Assembly (NCBI GenBank): GCA_028690155.1
Contig: JAQVBU010000005.1
Span: 62,001-126,000, forward strand
Source of the DNA: Alphaproteobacteria bacterium
GTDB lineage: Bacteria > Pseudomonadota > Alphaproteobacteria > UBA9219
Direction of reading: 5' to 3'
Length of the DNA stretch: 64,000 nt
Both the position numbers and the translations under genes were made by a program. Of this stretch, positions 1 to 8,992 are shown piece after piece. Within the stretch, counting starts at the first letter, position 1, and every line of letters begins with the position of its first letter. Below the pieces are notes generated by a model that was given only the letters and a program-made list of their open reading frames with translations, searched no databases and was not told the DNA's origin.

Positions 1-662
1 CGTTGGCGTGCGTGAAAGAAATTCGAAGGGTTTCCATACCCCGCAACATACTCAACGTTGCCCAAGGGCCAAAGTTTCTGTGTAATTGAACGGACTAACT
101 CCTTTGTATTGCTGTCGGTTGCAAACGACCGTACCGTCGAGTTTTCCTTCAAAATATCGCCGATAGCGGCAAAATTGTTTGCCTTGTTATAAAACACGAC
201 ATGGCCCGGCGTATGGCCCGGACAATGAAGAACCTGCCACGTTGTCTCGCCGACGGTCACGGTATCACCGTCTTCCAGCCAGCGGTCTGGTTTGAAAGGC
301 GTCAAGTCCGGAAGGTTGTAGAGATAAGCGTGACGTAAGATATTATGCTTGATTTTCTTTTCATCCGCTTTATGGGGCCCTTCAATAATGGCGCCTGTTT
401 CCTCTTTCAGGGTTTGCGCGCCGCCACAGTGATCGAAGTGGCCGTGGGTGATCCATATTTTTTTAATCTCCAAATTATATTGCTGTGCCGCGCGCAAAAT
501 GTTTTCTACATCGCCGCCGGGATCGATAACCGCGCATTCATTCGTTTTTAAACATCCGATAAGGGTGCAATTTTGTTGAAGGCGCGTAACCGGGACAATA
601 AGGCATTGTATCGAGGGCTTAACGGATGGCTTTGAAAAATAATTTTTCGTTGAATTTTTCAT
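1..662 (-). CDS. MBL-fold metallo-hydrolase, YcbL/glyoxalase II-like (C-terminus cut by window edge)
   Basis: Metallo-beta-lactamase-fold hydrolase of the YcbL/glyoxalase II-like group, usually a small cytosolic thioesterase. The translation shows the metal motif THGHFDHCGG near residue 75, HCPGHTPGH near 145 and GDIL near 165, so most metal ligands are present. The later ligand motif, normally GHG in this family, reads GYG (codon TAT near base 37), so one expected histidine is a tyrosine. The usual FPRG(D/N)H stretch is also changed to FATDSN. The ATG at 662 follows AGGGACC at a workable distance. It lies 20 bases after the stop of the PhzE-like gene, so the two probably form an operon. The last residues lie beyond base 1. 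Family assignment is firm; activity is uncertain. Confidence 0.85.
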   Translation of the reverse strand, partial: MKNSTKNYFSKPSVKPSIQCLIVPVTRLQQNCTLIGCLKTNECAVIDPGGDVENILRAAQQYNLEIKKIWITHGHFDHCGGAQTLKEETGAIIEGPHKADEKKIKHNILRHAYLYNLPDLTPFKPDRWLEDGDTVTVGETTWQVLHCPGHTPGHVVFYNKANNFAAIGDILKENSTVRSFATDSNTKELVRSITQKLWPLGNVEYVAGYGNPSNFFHARQ

Positions 663-682
663 TGTAGGTCCCTTGGTAAAAA

Positions 683-2542
683 TTATGCATAGCGTAACTT
701 CATAATGGCCCGATGTAAAAGATCGGCGCCTTTTTCCGACATGATGGATTCCGGATGAAATTGAAAGCCGATGAAGCCGGCGCCTTCCATGGCGATAATG
801 CGTTTGTTTTCATCGAGATCAAAACGAATGTCCGTATGACGCGCGGCGGCATCGTTGAAGACGGGGGAAAACGAGTTATAGAAGCCAAGGCGATAGTCCT
901 TGCCCTGAACGGAGACAAGGCGTTGCATGCCCTGTGTGGAATGAGCCTGACGCTGAACGTCGATTTCCAAGCTCACCGCCAAAGCTTGATGCCCGAGGCA
1001 AATGCCCAGAACCGGCGTTCGTTCGGCTGACAAAACGGAAAGAATGTCCTGTAAGGCTTTCATGCGCGGATGGGTCATATCCGTCGGATCGCCGGGCCCC
1101 GGCCCCACAAGGACAAGATCGCTTGCATCTTGTTTCGGATCGAACGCAAGGCTGTCGATGACCCGGACGTCCGCGTGCATGGTTCGCAGCATATGCGCGA
1201 GCATGAACGCGAAATCGTCTTCGTTATTCAAAATCGTAACGGTTGTTCCCGCCAGAGACGGCAGAGCCTCGGCATGAGGATCCTGACGGTTCATCCAGAA
1301 CGACGAGAGACAGCGGTTGCGCGCGCGCAAAACCGGCTCTGTCTCTCGGCGCAATTCGTCGGTCATATAGGTTTGCTGAAGTTGTGCGGCGCCCGTCAGC
1401 ATGCCTAAAAGCCCCAAGGCCTTGGCGCGGGACTCCTTGGCTTCGTTCGCCGGTACGGAATCGCGGACAAGCCCGCCGCCCGCCTGAACGCGGAAAGCCC
1501 CTGTCCCGTCGATTTCGGCGCAGCGGATCAGGATGGCGCAATCCACGTCGCCGTTGGGGGAGTCGGTACGGGGATTGCGATAGATTCCTATTTCCCCGGC
1601 GTAATAACGGCGCGACCGGCCTTCGTATTTATGGATGATCCGCGCGGCGCTTTCCATCGGCGACCCGACGACGGTGGGGGCATGAAGCGTGCGGCGTAGC
1701 GCGGCCATGGTGTCGCGGCCCCGGCGGCCGACAAGACGGTATTCGGTATGGACGACCGCGCCGACTTCGCGCAGGAAGGGACCTTCAACCTCGCCCCCGT
1801 CGGGGCAGATCACGCCCATAATTTTCATTTCCTCATCGACAACCTGAAACAGTTCGTTGACTTCCTTGGGATCTTTCAAAAAAGCGTCCAGACGCGTTTC
1901 AAATGTTTCTCGGTCCTCTTTACGCAACGTTCCGGCGATCGGTGCCATAAGCGTCTCATTTCCTTGGATTTCAAGATGCCGTTCCGGCGTGGCGCCGAGG
2001 ATAAATTGTTTTTTGTTCGTTTGCCCTTCGCCAAGATTGGCAAAAAGCACGGCCATATATTGGCCTTTTTGCATTAGGATTTTTTTATAAAGTGAAAGCG
2101 CCGTTTTCGTATCGAAATCGTCGAGACAGCCGGAGAATAACCGAGCGAGCGTCACCTGCGACGCGTTGCCCTTTTCAATTTCGTTTTCCTGAAAACGCTT
2201 GACGAGCGCCGCGTAGTCCTCGTCGGACATTGAAGGCGTAATCGTGCCGTTCCATTTTAGAGGCACGTCGTCAAGCTCGCGGACCAGTGTTTCCGAAGGA
2301 ACGCTGAGCGCCGTTTCGATCTCGATGGCCAGAATAGGCTCGTCGCCGTGAGCCTCGAACCCGCGCTCCCGAATGGCGCGGTAAGGCAGGACAAAAGCGA
2401 CATCGCGTTCCGTCTTCCGCGCAAGGGTGTGAATCTCGTCGATGCTTTCGAGCGTATGGACGGGCCCCTGAACGCAAAGAACGCGTCCGTCTTTTTCAAA
2501 AAGGGCGAAAGAGCGCGCGAGATTGACCGCTTCAACAAACAT
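683..2542 (-). CDS. PhzE-like fused anthranilate synthase family protein (chorismate-binding domain + glutamine amidotransferase)
   Basis: A 619-residue fusion of a chorismate-binding aminase domain (about 1-400) and a class I glutamine amidotransferase (about 430-619). The first domain carries HTEYRLVGRR, a GSPMESAARII segment and NEAKESRAKA. These match PhzE (2-amino-2-deoxyisochorismate synthase) better than canonical TrpE. The amidotransferase has the nucleophile motif GICLGHQ and the FQFHPES histidine/glutamate pair, so ammonia channelling looks intact. The chosen ATG has GGGGGAAAC directly upstream and gives the length usual for PhzE; an upstream in-frame TTG at 2620 lacks such a site. 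No other phenazine genes are visible. It may make aminodeoxyisochorismate, or serve as the cell's anthranilate synthase. Confidence 0.85.
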   Translation of the reverse strand: MFVEAVNLARSFALFEKDGRVLCVQGPVHTLESIDEIHTLARKTERDVAFVLPYRAIRERGFEAHGDEPILAIEIETALSVPSETLVRELDDVPLKWNGTITPSMSDEDYAALVKRFQENEIEKGNASQVTLARLFSGCLDDFDTKTALSLYKKILMQKGQYMAVLFANLGEGQTNKKQFILGATPERHLEIQGNETLMAPIAGTLRKEDRETFETRLDAFLKDPKEVNELFQVVDEEMKIMGVICPDGGEVEGPFLREVGAVVHTEYRLVGRRGRDTMAALRRTLHAPTVVGSPMESAARIIHKYEGRSRRYYAGEIGIYRNPRTDSPNGDVDCAILIRCAEIDGTGAFRVQAGGGLVRDSVPANEAKESRAKALGLLGMLTGAAQLQQTYMTDELRRETEPVLRARNRCLSSFWMNRQDPHAEALPSLAGTTVTILNNEDDFAFMLAHMLRTMHADVRVIDSLAFDPKQDASDLVLVGPGPGDPTDMTHPRMKALQDILSVLSAERTPVLGICLGHQALAVSLEIDVQRQAHSTQGMQRLVSVQGKDYRLGFYNSFSPVFNDAAARHTDIRFDLDENKRIIAMEGAGFIGFQFHPESIMSEKGADLLHRAIMKLRYA

Positions 2543-2653
2543 GTTTCCCCCAACGATTCCGAAACAAAAGCCCTTCTTTTGTACAACGAAAAGATGGGCG
2601 ATAAAAGCGTTCTGCTTCAATAGGCTAATTGTTTATAATGAAGAGGATTCGTT

Positions 2654-4027
2654 TTGGGCTTTTTCATGACGTCGTCCCCATCTCTTTATCGTGAAACTCA
2701 CGCGGCCGAAGCGTTTAAACGTGGCGTCGAGGCCCAGCTTAAAGGCGATCTTGCGTTGGCCGTTAAGGAATGGCGGTATGCGTTAGCGTGCATGCCGAGG
2801 CACCTTCCCGCTCTTTATAATGTGGCGGTTGCCGAGGCGATGCAGGGCGAAACGGAAGCGGCAGCAGGGCATTATCAAGATCTTTTAGCCATCGACCCTG
2901 ATCACAAGGACGCTCTTTTCAATCTGGCTAATTTAAAAAAACGGCAAGGCCAAGACGACGCGGCACGGCTGCTTTTCAAGAGGCTTGTTGAAACGCACCC
3001 TTCGTTTGCGTCCGGTTTCGTGAATTTTGCCAAGCTTTGTTCCGATCAGGGAGAAATCGAGGAAGCCGAAACCCTTTTGTTGAGGGCCATCGAGATCGAC
3101 CCGACGCATGTTATTGCACACTGGAACTTTGCCCATCTCTTGCTTCGTTCCGGCCGATGGAAGGAAGGATGGCGCTGTTATGAATGGCGCCTTAAGATTC
3201 CGGGTTGGATGAAGCCTCCCTGCCCGGCGCCGGCATGGTCTCCTTCCGCCCAAAAAGGGCGCGTCCTTCTTTGGAACGATCAAGGACGAGGCGACGCAAT
3301 ACAGTTTCTTCGTTATCCGCGCCTTCTGGCCGCGCAGGGATGGGAGGTTTACCTTCTCCTTCAGGAAGAGCTTTGCGGTCTTGCGGCGTCTGCGCCAGGG
3401 GTAAGCCGGGTTTTCTCGCCCCGCGAAGCGCTGCCGGAAGTTGAGGCGCAGGCACCCCTTCTAAGCCTGCCTTACCGGCTTGGACTGGAAGGGCCGCAAG
3501 ACGGGGGCCGCGTTCCTTATCTTGCCTCCAACCGGATGGAAATCCCCCGCCGCAAGGCGTTGACCGTGGGCGTGGTTTGGGCGGGCAATCGGACGTTCAG
3601 CAACGACGCCTCGCGAAGCCTTCCCTTGTCCGCGCTTGCTCCCCTTTTTGATAGGGAAGAGATCGATTGGATAAGTCTTCAATACGGCGCGGACGCCAAG
3701 CAAATCGAAGAAAACAATCTTTCCCGAAAAATAGTCGATTTGTCTCCGCGTTTACGTACTTTTTCGGATACCGCCGCCGCTGTCGCCGCCGTAGATCTTG
3801 TGATCTGTGTCGATACGGCCGTAGCGCACGTGGCCGGAGCTTTGGGCCAGCCTTGCTGGGTCATGCTTCCCTCTCGGCCGGACTGGCGTTTTGCCGAGGA
3901 TGAAAAAGCGCGCCTTTGGTACCCTTCGTTACGTTTTTTCCGGCAGACGCAAGCGCACAACGGGTTAGACGTTGTGGAGCGCCTCGACGCGGCATTAAGG
4001 GAGTATCTAACAAATAGAGAACGTTGA
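2654..4027 (+). CDS. TPR-repeat protein with glycosyltransferase family 9-like C-terminal domain
   Basis: About 457 residues. The N-terminal half is a string of tetratricopeptide repeats (roughly residues 15-180, with repeated A-x-x-x-N-x-A/L-x-x-x-x-G patterns). The C-terminal half resembles the GT-B heptosyltransferase/O-GlcNAc-transferase-like domains often fused to bacterial TPRs: a VGVVWAGN strand start, DLVICVDTAVAHVAGAL, and a DWRF...WYPSLRFFRQ ending. It probably transfers a sugar to a protein or envelope component; the substrate cannot be read. The TTG at 2654 follows AAGAGG by seven bases; an in-frame ATG at 2666 is the alternative. It is divergent from the PhzE-like gene across a 111-base gap. 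Confidence 0.82.
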   Translation: MGFFMTSSPSLYRETHAAEAFKRGVEAQLKGDLALAVKEWRYALACMPRHLPALYNVAVAEAMQGETEAAAGHYQDLLAIDPDHKDALFNLANLKKRQGQDDAARLLFKRLVETHPSFASGFVNFAKLCSDQGEIEEAETLLLRAIEIDPTHVIAHWNFAHLLLRSGRWKEGWRCYEWRLKIPGWMKPPCPAPAWSPSAQKGRVLLWNDQGRGDAIQFLRYPRLLAAQGWEVYLLLQEELCGLAASAPGVSRVFSPREALPEVEAQAPLLSLPYRLGLEGPQDGGRVPYLASNRMEIPRRKALTVGVVWAGNRTFSNDASRSLPLSALAPLFDREEIDWISLQYGADAKQIEENNLSRKIVDLSPRLRTFSDTAAAVAAVDLVICVDTAVAHVAGALGQPCWVMLPSRPDWRFAEDEKARLWYPSLRFFRQTQAHNGLDVVERLDAALREYLTNRER

Positions 4028-4050
4028 GTTTTTTACCTGAAGATCTTAGG

Positions 4051-4569
4051 CTAGGCGCGTCTGCGCCGTTTCCGTTTTTGTGCCAAAACTTCTTTTTCCG
4101 ACGCGGGAGGAAGACTTTCGGGCGTTGGGTCCGTTTCCATAAACGCCTCCTGACCTAGGCTGCGCCCAAGCTCCCAAAGACGATCCGCCGTTTCGCTGGC
4201 CAATTTTTTCCAACGCTCGGCTTCAGTTTGCGCATTCTGAGAGGCGTGTTCAAGATCGAAGGCGCGCCGTCTCCAGAAATCAAGCTGAAAGTCCTGCGTT
4301 TGAAGTTCTGACTGAAGAGCACTAACCTGTTGATTTAGGTGACGAATTTTCGATTCCATGTGCTCGCGGCCGCCGGTTAAAAAGGCCAGTGTTTCCGGGG
4401 ACTTAATCTGCGTTTGGTTAAGAACGGCGCGCGCCAAATCGCCAAAACTTAGCCCATCGCGCAAGAGAATTTCACGCGCTTTGCGGACGGCTACAACCGC
4501 TTCGCCTTCATGATTCGAATCGGCTAAGGCTAAGATCTTGTCCAGTCGTTCGGTTGAGCTTTTATCCAT
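4051..4569 (-). CDS. Small coiled-coil protein with DUF2786-like N-terminus
   Basis: A 172-residue soluble protein. Residues 8-45 (RLDKILALADSNHEGEAV then KAREILLRDGLSFGDL) resemble the DUF2786 helix pair found at the N-terminus of some phage and bacterial proteins. Residues 70-135 are rich in charged and Gln residues in a heptad-like pattern, suggesting a coiled coil. The tail is very basic, ending KRKRRRRA, which could contact nucleic acid. There is no signal peptide. It lies convergent to the TPR gene and divergent from the nitronate monooxygenase gene. The function is unknown; the DUF2786 link is a weak pattern match. Confidence 0.72.
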   Translation of the reverse strand: MDKSSTERLDKILALADSNHEGEAVVAVRKAREILLRDGLSFGDLARAVLNQTQIKSPETLAFLTGGREHMESKIRHLNQQVSALQSELQTQDFQLDFWRRRAFDLEHASQNAQTEAERWKKLASETADRLWELGRSLGQEAFMETDPTPESLPPASEKEVLAQKRKRRRRA

Positions 4570-4747
4570 GGTGCGTTACCTGCATTTCCCTCTCATTTAT
4601 ACAAGTTTGCCTGATTCGTATAGACTTGCCCGAAAGACGCATCATCTTGCCCTGATTTTCCTTTTGGAGGGCGCTCTATTCTGTTTGCATAATTTAGACA
4701 GGCCTTTATAGTCTCGCCCGTTCCGTTCTCAAACCAAGGATTTTCTT

Positions 4748-6148
4748 TTGAAAGCGCTCAACAGTCTTATCATTTCCGGCCACGAGGCCTTGCCTATCAT
4801 CGAAGGCGGCAAAGGCGTTTCCATCTCGACGGGCATAACGTCAGGCGCATGGGCTGCGGCGGGCGGGGTTGGCACGTTTTCCGGCGTCAACGCCGACAGT
4901 TACGATGCCGACGGCAACATTATTATCCCCCAAGTTTACCGCGGAAAAACGCGTAAAGAACGGCATCAGGAACTTATTCATTTTGCCATCAAAGGCGGCA
5001 TTGCCCAAGCGCAGCGCGCGCGCGATCTTGCCGGAGACAAGGGCTGTATCCACATGAATGTCCTTTGGGAAATGGGCGGATGCGAGCAAATTTTGACGGG
5101 CATTCTTGAAGGAGCCAAGGGCCTTATTCACGGGGTCACATGCGGGGCCGGCATGCCTTATCGCGTGGCCGAGATCGCGGCCCGTTTTGGCATCTTTTAT
5201 TACCCGATTGTATCGTCAGCACGTGCTTTTCGTGCGTTATGGCTTCGGGCGTATAACAAATATCGTTCCGGACTGGGCGGCGTTGTCTATGAAGATCCGT
5301 GGCTGGCGGGCGGCCATAACGGCCTTTCCAACAGCGAGGATCCTGAAAGGCCTCAAGATCCTATGCCGCGTGTGATGGCGCTTCGTTCGCAAATGGCGGA
5401 ATACGGTCTTCAAGATGTTCCCATCATTATGGCCGGCGGTGTGTGGTGGATTTCGGATTGGGAACACTGGTTAGACAATAAAGATATCGGCCCTATTGCC
5501 TTCCAGTTCGGCACGCGTGCGCTTCTGACCAAGGAAAGCCCCATTTCAGACGCATGGAAGAAGCTTCTTCTGACTTTGAAAAAGGGCGATGTCTTTTTAA
5601 ACCGGTTTTCTCCGACGGGGTTTTATTCTTCGGCCGTGAACAACGCGTTTATCCGGGAACTTCGGGAACGTTCCGAACGGCAGGTTGCCTACACGCATGA
5701 GGTCGTAGGGGCCCATACGGAAAGCTTTCAAGTCGGCATCGTCGGCAACCCCGTCTTTTTGACCGCTCCCGATACGGCTCGCGTCAAGGCCTGGCAAGCT
5801 CAAGGCTTTACCAAGGCCATGCGGACTCCAAGTTCGACCCTGATCTTTGTGACTCCTGAAAAGGCTCAAGAGATCGTCCATGTCCAATCGAGCTGCATGG
5901 GTTGCTTGTCGGCTTGCCATTTCTCAAACTGGTCGCAAAACGAGAAAGGCACGACGGGGCGGATGCCCGACCCTCGTTCCTTCTGCATCCAAAAAACGTT
6001 GCAGGCCGTCAGCCACAGCGACGATATCGAGAACACGCTGGTCTTCTCCGGGCACAACGCGTACCGATTCAGCGAAGATCCCTTCTACGCCAACGGGTTT
6101 ATTCCCACCGTCAAGGAGTTGGTCGACCGGATCGCGACGGGGTATTGA
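4748..6148 (+). CDS. Nitronate monooxygenase / 2-nitropropane dioxygenase-like flavoprotein
   Basis: A 466-residue TIM-barrel FMN enzyme of the nitronate monooxygenase family, which oxidises alkyl nitronates (or serves as an enoyl reductase-like flavoprotein). Typical features are GITSGAWAAAGGVGTFSG near the N-terminus, GVTCGAGMP, the phosphate-binding PIIMAGGVWW near residue 225 and FQFGTRALLTKES. It is longer than the common ~320-residue form and ends in a Cys-rich segment, SSCMGCLSACHFSNW followed by RSFCIQK, that could hold an Fe-S cluster or disulphide. The start is a TTG preceded by AAGGA seven bases upstream. The lpxB fusion starts 4 bases after its stop, so they are probably co-transcribed. 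Confidence 0.85.
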   Translation: MKALNSLIISGHEALPIIEGGKGVSISTGITSGAWAAAGGVGTFSGVNADSYDADGNIIIPQVYRGKTRKERHQELIHFAIKGGIAQAQRARDLAGDKGCIHMNVLWEMGGCEQILTGILEGAKGLIHGVTCGAGMPYRVAEIAARFGIFYYPIVSSARAFRALWLRAYNKYRSGLGGVVYEDPWLAGGHNGLSNSEDPERPQDPMPRVMALRSQMAEYGLQDVPIIMAGGVWWISDWEHWLDNKDIGPIAFQFGTRALLTKESPISDAWKKLLLTLKKGDVFLNRFSPTGFYSSAVNNAFIRELRERSERQVAYTHEVVGAHTESFQVGIVGNPVFLTAPDTARVKAWQAQGFTKAMRTPSSTLIFVTPEKAQEIVHVQSSCMGCLSACHFSNWSQNEKGTTGRMPDPRSFCIQKTLQAVSHSDDIENTLVFSGHNAYRFSEDPFYANGFIPTVKELVDRIATGY

Positions 6149-6152
6149 TCCC

Positions 6153-8492
6153 ATGGCGGCGCCTGTCTTTTTTCTGATTGCAGGCGAAGCTTCGGGAGAC
6201 TTGCTCGGCGCGCGGTTGATGCGGTCTTTGCGCGACAAGATGAACGGCGATGTTCGGTTTATCGGAGTCGGCGGACCAAGGATGGTTGCCGAAGGCCTTG
6301 ATCTTTTGTTTCCCCATACCGAGTTGATGCATTTCGGCGTCGTCGAGGTGTTGTGTCATATTCCCCGATTGCTCGGTCGAATTCGTCAGGCTGTGGACGC
6401 AATTTTAGACCAAAAGCCCGCCGCTTTGATTACGATCGATGCGCCGGATTTTTGTTTTCGTGTGGCGGCTAAGGTTAAGGCTGGTTGCCGCAAAAAAGGG
6501 ATTGATATTCCGTTGATCCATTACGTCGCCCCGAGTGTGTGGGCCTGGCGTCCCGGCCGAGCCAGAACCGTGGCGCGTTTTTTGGATCATCTGATGACGC
6601 TTTTGCCTTTCGAGCCGCCTTATTTTGAACGCGAAGGCTTAGCCAGCACTTTTGTCGGCCATCCGGTCGTCGAAAGCGGTGCCGATAAGGGCGATGCCCT
6701 TCGGTTTCGCCGCGAGCACGGCGTCGCCGAAGACGAAACGCTTATAGCTGTGCTCTTGGGAAGCCGCGAAGGCGAAATCGCACGGCTTGCCCCCGTCTTC
6801 AAGGAAACGGTGCGGCGGTTGTTTGAAAAACATCCCCGGCTTCGTATCGTTCTTCCCGTCGTGCCGCATCTGAAGAACCGCATTGAAAAAGATGTATCGA
6901 CATGGGGCGTTCCCTTTTTGATCGTCGATACGGATCAAGAGAAATTCGATGCCTTCGCGGCGGCAACGGCGGCGTTGGCGTGTTCCGGAACCGTTTCCCT
7001 AGAGCTCGCTCTGGCGCGGCTTCCGACCGTGATCGTGTACAAGCTCAACCCTCTGACGGTCTTTCTTTTACGCCGTGTTGTTCGGGTGCCTTACGTGACT
7101 TTGGTCAACATCATGCACAACGCGCCGATCATGCCTGAATTCCTTCAGGATGACTGCACGCCGGACAAGCTGGTCCCGGCTGTCGAGGCGTTGCTTTCGA
7201 ACGGAAAGAGCCGGGCGGCGCAGCGCGATCGTCTCGCAAAGACGGCGCAGGAGCTTGGCGGCGGAGAGACGCCTCCTTCGGAAAGGGCCGCCGAGGTCGT
7301 TTTGCGTGTGGCAAGGCAAGCGGAAACTCGCCGTCAGAAAGGCGTCGGATCCCCCGTCGTTCTTCAGGTTCTTCCGGCACTCGTGACGGGAGGCGTCGAA
7401 CGGGGAACGGTCGAAACGGCAAAAGCGCTAACCCGCGCGGGAGCGATGGCGTTGGTCGCGTCCTCAGGAGGCCCTATGGTCCGTGATGTTCTTGCGGCGG
7501 GGGGCGTTCATATCACCTTGCCTCTGGAATCCAAGAATCCCTTTGTCATGTTGTTAAACGTTTGCCGCCTTGTCTCCCTCATAGGGCGGCACAACGTGGA
7601 TCTTATCCATGCGCGAAGCCGTGCGCCGGCGTGGAGCGCATGGCTTGCGGCCAAAATAACGAAAAAGCCTTTTGTCACGACCTTCCATAACGCCTATGGC
7701 GCGGCGTCGGCCTGTAAACGTTTCTATAATTCGGTCATGGCCAAAGGCGACCGCGTGATTGCCATTTCCGATTTTGTCGCCTCGTATGCAACTTCCGTTT
7801 ATGGCGTTGATCCACGCCGTTTGCGCGTCATTCCGCGCGGGGTCGATATCGAGTCGTTCGACCCTGAAAAGGTCTCTTCCGAAAGAATCGAAACCTTGCG
7901 TCGGTCGTGGGCGTTGCCCCAAGGACGGCCGCTTCTTCTTATGCCGGGGCGGTTGACGCGCTGGAAAGGGCAGTTGGTTCTTTTGGCCGCGTTGGCGCGA
8001 ATGACAAACAAGGATTGCCTGTGCGCGATTGTGGGCGGAGGAAAAGACTCTCCCTATGGCCGGGACGTTGAACGGGCTATCGGCGATTACGGTCTGGCCG
8101 ACCGTGTTTTCCTTTTCGATACGTGCGCCGATATGCCCGCGGCTTACGCGTTGGCCGATGCGGTTATCGTTCCTTCGACGCGTCCCGAAGGCTTTGGCCG
8201 TGTCATTGTTGAGGCTCAAGCTATGGGAAAACCCGTGATTGCCACAGCCCATGGAGGGGCCACGGAAAATATTCTTGCTGGAGAGACGGGGTGGCTTGTT
8301 CCTCCCGTCGATGCACGAGCCTTGGCCAAAACGATCGATAGTTTTCTGTCGGATCGGCCACGCCTTGAAAAGGAAATATATCTCAAGGCGATAAGCTATG
8401 TCCGTTCGAAATTTACAACCGATGCCATGACATCCAAGACCTTGAGAATTTATGAGGAATTGCTGAAAAGGCCTTTCTTGCATCAGGCCTAA
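6153..8492 (+). CDS. lpxB: Lipid-A-disaccharide synthase fused to a GT4 glycosyltransferase
   Basis: A 779-residue two-domain protein. Residues 1 to about 390 are LpxB, which joins UDP-2,3-diacylglucosamine and lipid X into the lipid A disaccharide at the inner membrane. Motifs include FLIAGEASGDLLGARLM, RFIGVGGPRM, YVAPSVWAWRPGRA, LLGSREGEI and CSGTVSLELAL. From about residue 400 a second enzyme begins with VLQVLPALVTGGVERG, a GT-B retaining glycosyltransferase of family 4. It has VIPRGVDIESF, LLLMPGRLTRWKGQ and the donor-binding PEGFGRVIVEAQAMGKPVIA. No stop or frameshift separates the halves. The second domain probably adds a sugar to lipid A or inner core. The start is the ATG just after the upstream stop; longer in-frame readings overlap the monooxygenase gene. 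Confidence 0.93.
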   Translation: MAAPVFFLIAGEASGDLLGARLMRSLRDKMNGDVRFIGVGGPRMVAEGLDLLFPHTELMHFGVVEVLCHIPRLLGRIRQAVDAILDQKPAALITIDAPDFCFRVAAKVKAGCRKKGIDIPLIHYVAPSVWAWRPGRARTVARFLDHLMTLLPFEPPYFEREGLASTFVGHPVVESGADKGDALRFRREHGVAEDETLIAVLLGSREGEIARLAPVFKETVRRLFEKHPRLRIVLPVVPHLKNRIEKDVSTWGVPFLIVDTDQEKFDAFAAATAALACSGTVSLELALARLPTVIVYKLNPLTVFLLRRVVRVPYVTLVNIMHNAPIMPEFLQDDCTPDKLVPAVEALLSNGKSRAAQRDRLAKTAQELGGGETPPSERAAEVVLRVARQAETRRQKGVGSPVVLQVLPALVTGGVERGTVETAKALTRAGAMALVASSGGPMVRDVLAAGGVHITLPLESKNPFVMLLNVCRLVSLIGRHNVDLIHARSRAPAWSAWLAAKITKKPFVTTFHNAYGAASACKRFYNSVMAKGDRVIAISDFVASYATSVYGVDPRRLRVIPRGVDIESFDPEKVSSERIETLRRSWALPQGRPLLLMPGRLTRWKGQLVLLAALARMTNKDCLCAIVGGGKDSPYGRDVERAIGDYGLADRVFLFDTCADMPAAYALADAVIVPSTRPEGFGRVIVEAQAMGKPVIATAHGGATENILAGETGWLVPPVDARALAKTIDSFLSDRPRLEKEIYLKAISYVRSKFTTDAMTSKTLRIYEELLKRPFLHQA

Positions 8493-8587
8493 TGTCTGTG
8501 GGGTGACGGATTGTGCTTTCCTTGGCGCGTGTCCTGTGACGTGATACCGTCTTTACTTCTTGTTGGCCCTTTTCTGTCGGAGGCCTT

Positions 8588-8926
8588 ATGCACGTTCGTG
8601 TTTTCAGGCTAACCAAGTCGGCGACGCAGTCCGGTTCGGCTCGCTCTTCTTCATGGCTTGTCGAGCCCGAATACGGAAGCGCTAGGAAACCGGCTCCGCC
8701 CATGGGCTGGATAAGCGCTCAAGACCCCTTCTCGTCCCTTCAGGGTGTTCTTTCTTTCCCGACCCAAAAAGCCGCTTTGGCTTTTGCAAAGGCTCAGGGA
8801 TGGACATGGACCATCAAAAATCCGCACGAACACAACAAAACACCCCACAATTATCTCCACAAATTCAAGGTTTGTCGGTCTATCGACGAGGAAAAAGGCG
8901 TTTATCTTGGCAATTCAAAGCCTTGA
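8588..8926 (+). CDS. NDUFS4-like ETC complex I accessory subunit
   Basis: A 112-residue homologue of the alphaproteobacterial and mitochondrial 18-kDa (NDUFS4) subunit of NADH:ubiquinone oxidoreductase. Family features are the opening VRVFRLTKSATQSGSAR, a WLVEPEYGS segment, MGWISAQDPFSSLQGVL, FPTQKAALAFAKAQGW, and the NYLHKFKV ending. It binds the peripheral arm of complex I and helps assembly or stability. The ATG follows GGAGGCC. The gene stands alone, as it often does in Alphaproteobacteria, away from the nuo operon. Just upstream, TTGGCG and TACCGT separated by 17 bases could be a promoter, but this is weak. Confidence 0.87.
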   Translation: MHVRVFRLTKSATQSGSARSSSWLVEPEYGSARKPAPPMGWISAQDPFSSLQGVLSFPTQKAALAFAKAQGWTWTIKNPHEHNKTPHNYLHKFKVCRSIDEEKGVYLGNSKP

Positions 8927-8992
8927 TTTACTCTTCAACGACAATGTGATATATTCCTCCCTCTTCGAGTGGCCTTTTCCTTGGGGGCTTTT

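Noticed and set aside
7554-8483. 309-residue minus-strand open frame opposite the GT4 domain
   Set aside because: It is fully inside the lpxB fusion gene and has low-complexity, non-protein-like composition.
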